64,000 bases of DNA from assembly GCF_021654135.1 (NCBI RefSeq), contig NZ_JAKGSD010000041.1:13231-77230 (forward strand), in the 5' to 3' direction. The notes beneath the pieces are model-generated. The model did not search any database and was not told the origin of the DNA. It saw only the letters and a list, made by a program, of their open reading frames with translations. Made by a program: the position numbers and the translations under genes. The stretch is from Amycolatopsis tucumanensis. Its GTDB lineage: Bacteria; Actinomycetota; Actinomycetes; Mycobacteriales; Pseudonocardiaceae. Each line of letters opens with the position of its first letter. Position 1 is the first letter of the stretch. Shown piece after piece: positions 56,842 through 64,000 of the stretch.

Positions 56842-57536
56842 GCGAGCAGGTCGACCGTCGTCCGCTCGGCGGCTCTGCGGTCGTCCAGCTTCGACGCGTC
56901 CGGATTGGAGATCTGCACCAGGTGGGCGCCCGCTGACAACGGGGTCAGCAGGCCGCCCAGCACACCCTCCGGCACGCTCCACTCCACAGTGGACAGCACG
57001 CGCGCTCCGGAACCCAGTGCGCCTGCCCGGGAACGCGCCTCCGCCAGCACCTCGTCCACAGTGGACCCGGCGAGCGCCGGGGTGTCACCGGCGATCGGGA
57101 TCATCGGGCTGAAGTCGTCGCCGTACGCGCGCGCCTCGTTGAGGTAGTCCAGCGCGCCCGGCACCGGCGCGGTCAGCCCGCGGCCCATCGGGTCCAGCGC
57201 CACCACCGCCGTCGACTCGGCCCCCGCGCCCGAACCGCCCGGCGCCACGAACGCCACCCGCGCCCCGGCCGGCGACGCGACCACCTCCGCGCCGCACCAC
57301 CACGCGCCCAGCAGCACGCCCGCCGTCTGCCAGTGCGCGGGCAGCGCCACGGCCACCGGGTCGCCCGGCTCCACGTCGAACTCCTCGACCAGCCAGTTCG
57401 CCGTCTTCGCCGCCCAGTTCGCGGTGGTCGCCACCGACAGTTCGACCCGGGTGCCCGCCGCGTCGTCGTAGTGGGTGATCAGCGGCTTCCCCGGCTGCGC
57501 GAGCAGGGGGCGGAACAACGCGTCGGTCAGGCTCAC
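56838..57536 (-). CDS. TIGR03089 family protein (AMP-binding-like, short)
   Basis: The 232 residues resemble the N-terminal part of adenylate-forming enzymes (SLTDALFRPLLAQPGKPLIT, VEEFDVEPGDPVAVALPAHW) but lack the P-loop and all later motifs. This is the known form of the actinobacterial TIGR03089 family, not a truncation, and it occupies the same place near LCP and rmlD in mycobacteria (Rv3268 region). Role unknown. Start GTG at 57536 with GGGAGG upstream. Compare the truncated 212-residue protein at 5.5-6.1 kb. Confidence 0.87.
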   Translation of the reverse strand: MSLTDALFRPLLAQPGKPLITHYDDAAGTRVELSVATTANWAAKTANWLVEEFDVEPGDPVAVALPAHWQTAGVLLGAWWCGAEVVASPAGARVAFVAPGGSGAGAESTAVVALDPMGRGLTAPVPGALDYLNEARAYGDDFSPMIPIAGDTPALAGSTVDEVLAEARSRAGALGSGARVLSTVEWSVPEGVLGGLLTPLSAGAHLVQISNPDASKLDDRRAAERTTVDLLA

Positions 57537-57568
57537 GCCGCCGATTCTGCCTCCCGGACCACCCCCGA

Positions 57569-57892
57569 TCACGGCCGGGTGGTCGCGCGAGGTGAAGCGT
57601 CCGGTGACGGCGTGGTCGGGTGCGTGACGGCCGGGGGCGGCACGGTGCTCGGCGTGACGGCCGGCACCACCGGGTCCGCGGGCCGGACCGGTTCAACGGG
57701 TCCGGTGCCGTAGGCCGCGACCACCACGCCCACCACGATCGCGGCGCTGCCCACGGCGCTCGCCACGATCGCCGCCGCGCGTCTGCGGGCGCGGATCCGC
57801 GACCCCCGGGTGATCACGTCGCCGGCGTCGAAGATCACCGGCGGTCCGTCGCCGACCCCGCGGAACAGGGCCCGGATGTCGTCGTCGCGCAT
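57569..57892 (-). CDS. Single-pass membrane protein paired with SigE-type sigma factor
   Basis: The 107-residue protein has a cytoplasmic N-terminus (MRDDDIRALFRGVGDGPPVI), one membrane helix (AAAIVASAVGSAAIVVGVVV) and an outer Pro/Thr-rich tail. Size, single membrane helix and position after the sigma gene suggest a sigma partner or anti-sigma-like protein, but no zinc finger or RskA-type motif is seen. ATG at 57892 is five bases past GGAGG, which overlaps the sigma gene stop; a GTG at 57898 is an alternative. Confidence 0.75.
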   Translation of the reverse strand: MRDDDIRALFRGVGDGPPVIFDAGDVITRGSRIRARRRAAAIVASAVGSAAIVVGVVVAAYGTGPVEPVRPADPVVPAVTPSTVPPPAVTHPTTPSPDASPRATTRP

Positions 57893-57894
57893 GT

Positions 57895-58404
57895 TCACCT
57901 CCCCTCCATGGGAAACGCCGGCAGGTGCAGCCGGAGGGTGGCCAGCCCACGGGCGGCCTGGCTCTTCACCGTGCCCGCGGAGCAGCGCAGCGTCCGGGCG
58001 GTCTCGTCGACCGAGAGGTCGTTGAAGTAGCGCAGGACCAGCACCGCGCGCTGCCTCGGCGGGACCGCCGACAGCGCGTCGGCCAGGACGACGCTCTGCT
58101 CCACGTCGGGCTCGGGCGACAGCGGTTCCGGCGGGGCGTCCGTCAGGTGCTCACGCCGGAACCGGACGCGCCGGTTCTCCGCGAGGAAGGTGCGCACCAC
58201 GACGCGCCGGGCGTAGGCGTCCAGCGCGTCGTGGTGGGACAGCCGCGGCCAGGCGAGGTACAGCTTGAGCAGCGCGGCCTGCGCCAGGTCCTCCGCCCGG
58301 TGCCAGTCGCGGCACAGCAAGTAGGCGGTGGTGCGCAGGGCGCGGGCGCTGCGGGCGAAGTACGCGCTGAACTCGCCGTCCCACGGTGCGGACGAGCGGC
58401 TCAC
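57895..58404 (-). CDS. SigE family RNA polymerase sigma factor
   Basis: The 169-residue ECF-like sigma factor of the actinobacterial SigE subfamily has sigma-2 (FSAYFARSARALRTTAYLLC, WHRAEDLAQAALLKLYLAWP) and sigma-4 (LRYFNDLSVDETARTLRCSA, GTVKSQAARGLATLRLHLPA). GTG start directly after the stop of the upstream secreted protein, and the 3' end meets the next gene. Three genes in the order exported Thr/Pro-rich protein, sigma, membrane protein thus form one unit. Promoters it controls are unknown. Confidence 0.93.
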   Translation of the reverse strand: MSRSSAPWDGEFSAYFARSARALRTTAYLLCRDWHRAEDLAQAALLKLYLAWPRLSHHDALDAYARRVVVRTFLAENRRVRFRREHLTDAPPEPLSPEPDVEQSVVLADALSAVPPRQRAVLVLRYFNDLSVDETARTLRCSAGTVKSQAARGLATLRLHLPAFPMEGR

Positions 58405-58797
58405 CTACGGCGCGGCCGTCGGGACCACCGTGGGGGCCGGCTTGGTCGTGTGCCGCGGCGGGCCGCCCGGGGTCGTGGGCTGCTCGGCCACCGGCGCCGG
58501 CTGGGTGGTGGGCTGCTCGGTCACCGGGGCCGGCCTCGTCGTGGGCGGGACGGGCGCGGCGGTGGGCCGCTCGGTCCCCGGAGCGGCCGTCGGCAGGTCC
58601 CCTGGCGTGGTCAGCGCAGGCGGCGCCGGTTCCGGCGTGCCCGGCTTGGTCGTGAGCTGCGTGGTCCCGGCGGCAGGCGACGGACTGGCCGGAACGGGCT
58701 GCGGCGTGTCGGCGGTGGCCGCGGCCACCGCCAGTGAACCACCCAGCAGTGCCGCGCCTGCGGCGATGGCGCCGGCCACCACGGTTCGGATGCGCAT
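58405..58797 (-). CDS. Exported Pro/Thr-rich low-complexity protein
   Basis: The 130-residue protein starts MRIRTVVAGAIAAGAALLGG, a signal peptide with a possible AxA cleavage (AAATA). The mature part is nearly all Pro/Thr/Ala, with imperfect repeats such as PAPVTEQPTTQ and PAPVAEQPTTP. It looks disordered and likely wall-associated. ATG at 58797 with AGGAG upstream; its stop is next to the sigma start. It could be the envelope component or sensor whose level the sigma system controls. An in-frame longer version is not supported. Confidence 0.7.
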   Translation of the reverse strand: MRIRTVVAGAIAAGAALLGGSLAVAAATADTPQPVPASPSPAAGTTQLTTKPGTPEPAPPALTTPGDLPTAAPGTERPTAAPVPPTTRPAPVTEQPTTQPAPVAEQPTTPGGPPRHTTKPAPTVVPTAAP

Positions 58798-58889
58798 GAG
58801 TCTCCTAGGCAGGCGACGCCACCCCGGTGGCGGCGTCTCTGCCCTCACTCATGCGGTCTGCGGTCCGTTCGGTTGCACCGATCCGGTGA

Positions 58890-60104
58890 TCAGTTCACAC
58901 ACGTCACGCCGGCCGGCACCGCCTGCACCGCGGCCGCGCCCGATGACGCCCCGCCGCCCGATCCGGCGCTCCGCCCGGCCATGCCCGCGAAGAACTGCCG
59001 CACCGCGACCGGGTCGACCTCCACGATGCTCTGCTCGCCGTCCGGGCTGCGGCCGTCGATCCTGACCACCGGAATGGTCGTGAACGTGACGTCCCCGGAC
59101 GCCAGGCCCTTGGCCTTGTCCGCGAACTGCAGCAGGTCGAAGTCCGGGTCGAGCACCAGCGACCGGTGCAGCGCGTCGGTCAGCTCGCCGAGCGTGCCGG
59201 GGTTCGCCAGCACCCCGGCCGACAGCACCTTGTGCAGCGCCGAGGACAGGAACGCCTGCTGCCGCACGATCCGGTCCAGGTCCCCGCGCGGCAGGTTCTT
59301 CCGCTGCCGCACGAACGACAACGCCTCGCCGCCGGACACGGTCTGCACCCCGGCCCGGAAGTCGGCGCCGGAGTCCTTGTCCTCGGTGGCGTGGTTCAGG
59401 CACACCTCGACGCCGCCGAGGGCCTCGGTGATCAGGTAGAACCCAAGCAGGTTGACCTCCGCGTAGTGGTCGACCCGCACCTGGGTGAAGTCCTGCACGG
59501 CCTGCACCAGCGCCTGCCGCCCGGCCTGGTCGGAGTCGCGCTCGACCCCGGCCGCGTCGCGCCTGCCCGAGCGCCGCAGCTCGTCGGCCTTCGCCTGCTT
59601 CGCGACGCCGTACACCGAGTTGATCTTGCCCTGGCCGCCGCGCGGCACGTCGATCCAGGTGTCCCGCGGGATCGACACCGCGTACGGCTTCGCGCCGTTC
59701 TTCGGGAGCCGCACGATGATGACCGTGTCGGTGTTCACCCCGCTGGTCTGCTCGGTGCGCAGGGTCTTGAGCACCTGCAGCGGCAGCGCGTTGCCCTGCA
59801 TGTCCGTCCGGGCGTCCGCGCCGACCAGCAGGATGTCGTCCGCGCCGTCGTCCGCGGGCGGCGCAGGCTTGTCGTCCGGCAGGTCGAGGGCGTCCGTGGT
59901 GTGCACGTTGCCCTGCACCTCGTGGTAGGTCGCCCACGCGTACCCGGTCGCCGCCAGCGCGAACACCGACACGAGCGCGATCAGCGTCTTCCCGGTGGCC
60001 CGGAACGGGTGGCGACGGCGGCGCGGCGCCTGCTCGGCCCGCGGCTCGTCGGCCGGAGCCGTCGACCGCGGGAACGGCGTCGGTTTCGGCTCGTCGTCGT
60101 CCAT
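58890..60104 (-). CDS. LCP (LytR-CpsA-Psr) family phosphotransferase, copy 1
   Basis: This membrane-anchored enzyme transfers polyprenyl-diphosphate-linked glycopolymer (for example arabinogalactan-type chains) to peptidoglycan. The 404-residue protein has a cytoplasmic basic N-terminus, a helix (LIALVSVFALAATGYAWATY), and the LCP core (DDILLVGADARTDMQGNALP, KPYAVSIPRDTWIDVPRGGQ, LGFYLITEALGGVEVCLNHA, FVRQRKNLPRGDLDRIVRQQ). ATG at 60104 is chosen with GGGGGAGACC upstream. It ends in CVN, as does copy 2. The two copies are tandem and divergent from rmlB. Confidence 0.93.
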   Translation of the reverse strand: MDDDEPKPTPFPRSTAPADEPRAEQAPRRRRHPFRATGKTLIALVSVFALAATGYAWATYHEVQGNVHTTDALDLPDDKPAPPADDGADDILLVGADARTDMQGNALPLQVLKTLRTEQTSGVNTDTVIIVRLPKNGAKPYAVSIPRDTWIDVPRGGQGKINSVYGVAKQAKADELRRSGRRDAAGVERDSDQAGRQALVQAVQDFTQVRVDHYAEVNLLGFYLITEALGGVEVCLNHATEDKDSGADFRAGVQTVSGGEALSFVRQRKNLPRGDLDRIVRQQAFLSSALHKVLSAGVLANPGTLGELTDALHRSLVLDPDFDLLQFADKAKGLASGDVTFTTIPVVRIDGRSPDGEQSIVEVDPVAVRQFFAGMAGRSAGSGGGASSGAAAVQAVPAGVTCVN

Positions 60105-60159
60105 CCCCGTGGTCTCCCCCCTCATCAGCCCCTGGGGACCAGGTTAAGGCACCGGGACG

Positions 60160-61470
60160 TCAGTTCACACAGGGCACGTCGCCCGCCGTGATGGGCGGCG
60201 GCGCGGGGGAGGACGAGGTCAGGGCCGGTGAGCTGGGCGGCGGCGCCGCGGACGAGCTCGCCCGGCGGCTCGAGGTGGGCGGCTTGCTGGACGCCGACGA
60301 CGTGGGCGCGACCGAGGAGGACGTCCGCTCGCTGCCGTCGGACGTGAGCTGGTCGACGAACGCGTGCACGGCCTGCGGGTCGACGCGCACGACGTCCGCG
60401 CCGCCGATGACCGCATTGCCGACCACCGGGATGGTGCGGAACTCGATGTTGCCGCCGTTGAGCCCGCGCATCTGGGCCGCGAACTCCGGCAGGTCCCAGT
60501 TGTCCGACAGCACGACGGACTTCTTCACGGCCGTGATCACGTCGGAGAGCTTGCCGGGGTTGGCCAGCACGTCGCGGGAGAGCATCTTGCGGGCCAGCCC
60601 GGACAGGAAAGCCTGCTGCCGCCCGATGCGGTCCAGGTCGCCGCCCGGCAGGTCGTAGCGCTGCCGCACGAACGCCAGCGCCTGCACGCCTTCCACGGTC
60701 TGCCGCCCGGCGGGCAGGTCGACGCCGGACTTGCGCTCCCGCACCGGCGCCTTCAGGCACACCTCGACGCCGCCGAGGGCCTTCGTCACCTCGTAGAAGC
60801 TCGCGAGGTTCACCTCGGCGTAGCGGTCGATCATGCCCGGCTTGCCGATGAACGTCTCCAGCGTGGCGATCAGGTTCTTGCGGCCGGCGACCTTGGCCTG
60901 CTCGTCGGCCGACTTCAGGTCGGCGCCCTGCTGCTGGAGCTCCCGGAACCGGTCGTTGTAGGCGTAGACGAACGCGCCGTTGAGCTTGTGCTTGCCGAAC
61001 CCGCCCGCCAGCTCGACCCACGAGTCGCGCGGGAACGAGATCGCCACCGCGCGGCGCCCGTCCTGCGGGATGTGCACGAGGATCATGGTGTCGGTCTGCT
61101 TCTCGCCGTCGGACTCGCCGGCGTGCAGCATGTCCAGCACCTCGCGCGGCAGCGGGTTGCCCTGCGCGTCGGTCCGGCTGTCCATGCCGACCAGCAGGAT
61201 GTCCACCGCGCCGTCCAGCGGGACCGCGTGCAGCTCCTCGTCGTCGAAGACCTGGGTGGTGGACAGGCCCGAGTTCGGGTCGCCGATGAACTGCCAGCCG
61301 TACCAGGTGACGGTGAGCACCGCGACCGACACGAGCGCGACCACGAGTTTGCCGCCCCGGCGCGCGACGATCGCGATACGGTTGCGCCGCCGTCTGGGAG
61401 ACGGGATGGGCCGCGCGGGCCACGTGACCTCGTCCGCGGCGTCCAGGCGGGTGGTAAGCCCGTCGGTCAC
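60160..61470 (-). CDS. LCP (LytR-CpsA-Psr) family phosphotransferase, copy 2
   Basis: The 436-residue paralogue of the next gene downstream has membrane helix KLVVALVSVAVLTVTWYGWQ, core motifs (VDILLVGMDSRTDAQGNPLP, RAVAISFPRDSWVELAGGFG, FYEVTKALGGVEVCLKAPVR, FVRQRYDLPGGDLDRIGRQQ) and a longer Ser/Ala/Pro-rich tail ending DVPCVN. GTG start with GGGAGGGAG upstream. Catalytic Arg and Asp residues of the family are all in place. It faces rmlB over a 107-base gap; rhamnose made by RmlB/RmlD is the linker sugar of actinobacterial arabinogalactan, so the link is functional as well as positional. Confidence 0.93.
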   Translation of the reverse strand: MTDGLTTRLDAADEVTWPARPIPSPRRRRNRIAIVARRGGKLVVALVSVAVLTVTWYGWQFIGDPNSGLSTTQVFDDEELHAVPLDGAVDILLVGMDSRTDAQGNPLPREVLDMLHAGESDGEKQTDTMILVHIPQDGRRAVAISFPRDSWVELAGGFGKHKLNGAFVYAYNDRFRELQQQGADLKSADEQAKVAGRKNLIATLETFIGKPGMIDRYAEVNLASFYEVTKALGGVEVCLKAPVRERKSGVDLPAGRQTVEGVQALAFVRQRYDLPGGDLDRIGRQQAFLSGLARKMLSRDVLANPGKLSDVITAVKKSVVLSDNWDLPEFAAQMRGLNGGNIEFRTIPVVGNAVIGGADVVRVDPQAVHAFVDQLTSDGSERTSSSVAPTSSASSKPPTSSRRASSSAAPPPSSPALTSSSPAPPPITAGDVPCVN

Positions 61471-61577
61471 ACTCGCTCCCTCCCAGCCCCCGACCCGAGT
61501 GAATGCGTCCAGATTACTGTTCGGGTGAGTGAAGCGGTCGTGGGCTGGTCCGTGACGATCTTGAGGAGGAGAAGGCG

Positions 61578-62570
61578 ATGCGGGTCCTGGTGACCGGGGG
61601 CGCGGGTTTCATCGGCTCGCACTACGTCCGGCAGGTGCTCTCCGGCGCGTACCCGGCGCTGGCCGACGCCGAGGTGGTGGTGCTCGACAAGCTCACCTAC
61701 GCGGGCAACGAAGCGAACCTCGCGCCGGTGGCGGACTCGCCGCGGCTGCGGTTCGTGCGCGGCGACATCACCGACGCGCAGGTGGTCGCCGACGTCATGC
61801 AAGACGTCGGGCTGGTCGTCCACTTCGCCGCCGAGTCGCATGTGGACCGCTCCATCCTCGGCTCCGCCGACTTCGTGCTGACCAACGTGCTGGGCACGCA
61901 GACCCTGTTGCAGGCCGCGCTGGACGCCGGGGTGGACAAGTTCGTGCACGTCTCGACGGACGAGGTGTACGGCTCGATCGAGAGCGGATCGTGGTCGGAA
62001 GACCACGTGCTGGAGCCGAATTCGCCGTACTCGGCGTCGAAGGCGTCCTCCGATCTGATCGCGCGGTCCTACTTCCGGACGCACGGGCTGCCCGTGTGCG
62101 TGACCCGGTGTTCGAACAACTACGGGCCGTACCAGTTCCCGGAGAAGGTCATCCCGCTTTTCGTTACCAACTTGTTGGACGGCCACACGGTCCCGCTGTA
62201 CGGCGACGGGCTGAACGTCCGTGACTGGTTGCACGTGGACGATCACTGCGCGGGCATCCAGCTGGTGGCCGAGGGCGGCCGTCCGGGCGAGATCTACAAC
62301 ATCGGCGGTGGCACCGAGTTGACCAACCGTGAGCTGACCGAGCGACTGCTGGCCGCGGTCGGCGTCGGCTGGGAGCGGGTCGAGCAGGTTGCCGACCGCA
62401 AGGGCCACGACCGGCGGTACTCCGTGGACATCACCAAGATCAGCACCGAGCTCGGATACGCGCCGAAGGTTTCCTTCGACGCGGGTCTGGCGGATACGGT
62501 GCGCTGGTACGCCGACAATCGGGCGTGGTGGGAGCCGTTGAAGCGGCGCGCCGCGCTGGTGGGGAAGTGA
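61578..62570 (+). CDS. rmlB: dTDP-glucose 4,6-dehydratase
   Basis: This enzyme removes water from dTDP-glucose to give dTDP-4-keto-6-deoxyglucose. The 330-residue extended SDR begins MRVLVTGGAGFIGSHYVRQV. HVSTDEVYGSIESGSWSEDH and the catalytic YSASKASSD follow, and later NIGGGTELTNRELTERLLAA is typical. ATG with GAGGAGGAG upstream. It is the first gene of rmlB-rmlD (GTGA overlap). RmlA and RmlC, needed for dTDP-rhamnose, are not in the window, so they must lie elsewhere. Confidence 0.95.
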   Translation: MRVLVTGGAGFIGSHYVRQVLSGAYPALADAEVVVLDKLTYAGNEANLAPVADSPRLRFVRGDITDAQVVADVMQDVGLVVHFAAESHVDRSILGSADFVLTNVLGTQTLLQAALDAGVDKFVHVSTDEVYGSIESGSWSEDHVLEPNSPYSASKASSDLIARSYFRTHGLPVCVTRCSNNYGPYQFPEKVIPLFVTNLLDGHTVPLYGDGLNVRDWLHVDDHCAGIQLVAEGGRPGEIYNIGGGTELTNRELTERLLAAVGVGWERVEQVADRKGHDRRYSVDITKISTELGYAPKVSFDAGLADTVRWYADNRAWWEPLKRRAALVGK

Positions 62571-63457
62571 CGATGCTCAGTGTGCTGGTGCCCGGTGGAA
62601 CGGGGCAGCTCGGCAGCGCCCTGTCCGCGCTCGCCTCGTCCGACGTGCGCGTGGTCGCGCCGTCCTCGGCCGAACTGGACGTGACGAGCGCCGGTTCGGT
62701 GATCGCCGCGGTGAACGCGCTCGCCGCCGAGGCGGCGGAAGCCGGGCGCAGCCCGCTGGTGATCAACGCGGCGGCCTACACGGCGGTCGACGCCGCGGAG
62801 ACCGACGAGTCGCGGGCGTTCCGGATCAACGCGGACGGCGCCCGGGTGCTCGCCGCGGCCTGTTCGTCCCGGCGCGTGCCGCTGATCCACGTGTCCACCG
62901 ACTACGTCTTCCCCGGCGACTCGTCCCGGCCCTACGAGCCGGAGGACCCGCTGGGCCCGCGCAGCGCGTACGGCCGGACCAAGGCGGCCGGTGAGGACGC
63001 CGTGCTCGGTTCGGGGGCGCGGGCCTGGGTGGTGCGCACGGCGTGGGTGTACGGCGCGGGCGGGGCGAACTTCGTGGAAACCATGCGCCGCCTGGAAGGT
63101 GAGCGCGACACCGTGTCCGTTGTGGACGACCAGCGTGGGTCGCCGACCTCGTCCGCCGATCTGGCCGCGGGCTTGCTGGACCTGGGCCGGGCGGTGGTGA
63201 GCGGGCGTGCGCCCCAGCGGCGGGTGCTGCACTGCACGAACTCCGGGGAGACCACCTGGTACGGCTTCGCGCGGGCGGTCTTCGAGGAACTCGGCGCCGA
63301 TCCGGAGCGGGTGAAGCCCTGCACGACGGCGGAATTCCCCCGGCCCGCGCCGCGGCCGCCGTACTCCGTGCTGTCCAACGAGGCGTGGCGGCAGGCGGGG
63401 CTCACACCGCTGCGCCCGTGGCGCGAGGCGCTGCACGACTACCTCGCCGGGAAGTAG
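62567..63457 (+). CDS. rmlD: dTDP-4-dehydrorhamnose reductase
   Basis: This enzyme reduces dTDP-4-keto-rhamnose with NAD(P)H, completing dTDP-L-rhamnose. The 296-residue SDR has VLVPGGTGQLGSALSALASS, VINAAAYTAVDAAETDESRA, STDYVFPGDSSRPYEPEDPL and the catalytic YGRTKAAGE. GTG at 62567 overlaps the rmlB stop by four bases; an ATG at 62573 is also possible. It is the last gene of the conserved block. Confidence 0.94.
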   Translation: MTMLSVLVPGGTGQLGSALSALASSDVRVVAPSSAELDVTSAGSVIAAVNALAAEAAEAGRSPLVINAAAYTAVDAAETDESRAFRINADGARVLAAACSSRRVPLIHVSTDYVFPGDSSRPYEPEDPLGPRSAYGRTKAAGEDAVLGSGARAWVVRTAWVYGAGGANFVETMRRLEGERDTVSVVDDQRGSPTSSADLAAGLLDLGRAVVSGRAPQRRVLHCTNSGETTWYGFARAVFEELGADPERVKPCTTAEFPRPAPRPPYSVLSNEAWRQAGLTPLRPWREALHDYLAGK

Positions 63458-63464
63458 CCGGCCG

Positions 63465-64000
63465 TCAGCGCGGACGCAGACCGTCGACGATCACCGCGAC
63501 GATCTTGTGCGCCCGCGCGTCCCACTCCGCCTCCGGCACCCGCGACAGGGCGCCCAGCAGGAGGATGACGTCCGCGGCGTCGACCTCCGCACGCACCTCG
63601 CCGGCGGCCTTGCCGCGGTCGAGCACCGTGCCGAGCGCGTCGTCGAGCCGGTGGTGCTGGTCCGCGTAGAGGTCCTGCCACGCCGACGCCTCGATCGCCG
63701 CCATGACGCCGCGCTTGACCCGCGCGTACTCGATCAGCCGCTGCATCCAGAGCGTCAGCGCTTCGAGCGGGGGGTGCTCGGCGAGCAGCGGCGCCACGGC
63801 GTCCACGAGCTGGGTCAGCTCGTGCCGGTACACCTCGGCCAGCAGGTGCTCGCGGGTCGGGAAGTGCCGGTAGAGGGTGCCCTGGCCGACGCCGGCGGCC
63901 TTGGCGACCGCGTGCAGTTTCAGCTCGCCGCTCTCGGAACCGCTCAGTTCGGCCCGCGCGGCCTGGACGATGCGGTCGCGGTTGGCGACCGCGTCCGACC
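63465..64000 (-). CDS. TetR family transcriptional regulator (partial, start outside window)
   Basis: The reading frame runs from a stop at 63465 to the window edge, so the N-terminus is cut off. Visible are the helix-turn-helix (NRDRIVQAARAELSGSESGE, then AKAAGVGQGTLYRHFPTREH) and the C-terminal domain to VAVIVDGLRPR. About 178 residues are seen, and only a few residues at the start are missing. It is convergent with rmlD; target and ligand unknown. Confidence 0.88.
   Translation of the reverse strand, partial: SDAVANRDRIVQAARAELSGSESGELKLHAVAKAAGVGQGTLYRHFPTREHLLAEVYRHELTQLVDAVAPLLAEHPPLEALTLWMQRLIEYARVKRGVMAAIEASAWQDLYADQHHRLDDALGTVLDRGKAAGEVRAEVDAADVILLLGALSRVPEAEWDARAHKIVAVIVDGLRPR

Noticed and set aside
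1..64000. tRNA, rRNA, IS elements, prophage
   Set aside because: No such conserved sequence was seen by eye; a dedicated search could still find a missed tRNA.

Overview
The window is very GC-rich, uses many GTG starts and chains its genes with 1-4 nt overlaps. It carries F420-type oxidoreductases, LCP proteins, a cutinase, a mycobacterial-type biotin-dependent acyl-CoA carboxylase and ESX-associated genes. This points to a filamentous actinomycete of the Pseudonocardiaceae, most likely Amycolatopsis or a close relative; that placement is inference from gene content. I saw no rRNA, tRNA, CRISPR array, insertion sequence or phage gene.

Backbone. accA3 - maf - accE - accD5 - birA - PH-domain protein - GtrA - purK - purE - FadE25-like dehydrogenase - TIGR03089 protein - LCP protein(s) - rmlD follows the order known from Mycobacterium tuberculosis (roughly Rv3285 down to Rv3266c). 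Here the block is stretched by many accessory insertions.

Layout. 1-5.4 kb: glycerol regulon (glpF-glpK divergent from glpD), flanked by GC-rich degenerate repeat tracts. 5.4-16.5 kb: a truncated adenylation protein, two DUF1707 membrane proteins, accA3, a glutamate-type symporter, maf, a PadR/DHA2 efflux pair, a third repeat tract and a GntR/MFS pair. 16.5-33 kb: accE-accD5, then accessory regulators (ArsR, TetR, HxlR, an AfsR-like giant) paired with oxidoreductases, hydrolases and transporters. 33-40 kb: NlpC/P60 hydrolase, birA, a PH-domain protein and a type VII secretion cassette ending in a TNT-type NAD+ glycohydrolase toxin with a small candidate immunity gene. 40-48.7 kb: two-component system, GtrA, a sigma factor fused to an anti-sigma zinc finger and a large extracytoplasmic-looking region, a degenerate GGDEF protein and tandem GT87 glycosyltransferases. 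48.7-57.5 kb: purK-purE, cutinase, a Tat-exported F420 enzyme, acyl-CoA synthetase, FadE25, an ESX-like/DUF3558 fusion, DoxX and TIGR03089. 57.5-64 kb: a SigE-type sigma factor trio, two LCP ligases, rmlB-rmlD and a TetR gene running off the end.

How the parts fit. AccA3 (alpha), AccD5 (beta), AccE (epsilon) and BirA (biotin ligase) together supply carboxylated acyl-CoAs. GT87, GtrA, the LCP proteins, RmlB/RmlD, cutinase and NlpC/P60 act on the cell envelope. The most unusual items are the TNT toxin cassette, the sigma/anti-sigma fusion, the ESX-like/DUF3558 open fusion and an in-frame 45-bp minisatellite inside the AfsR-like regulator.
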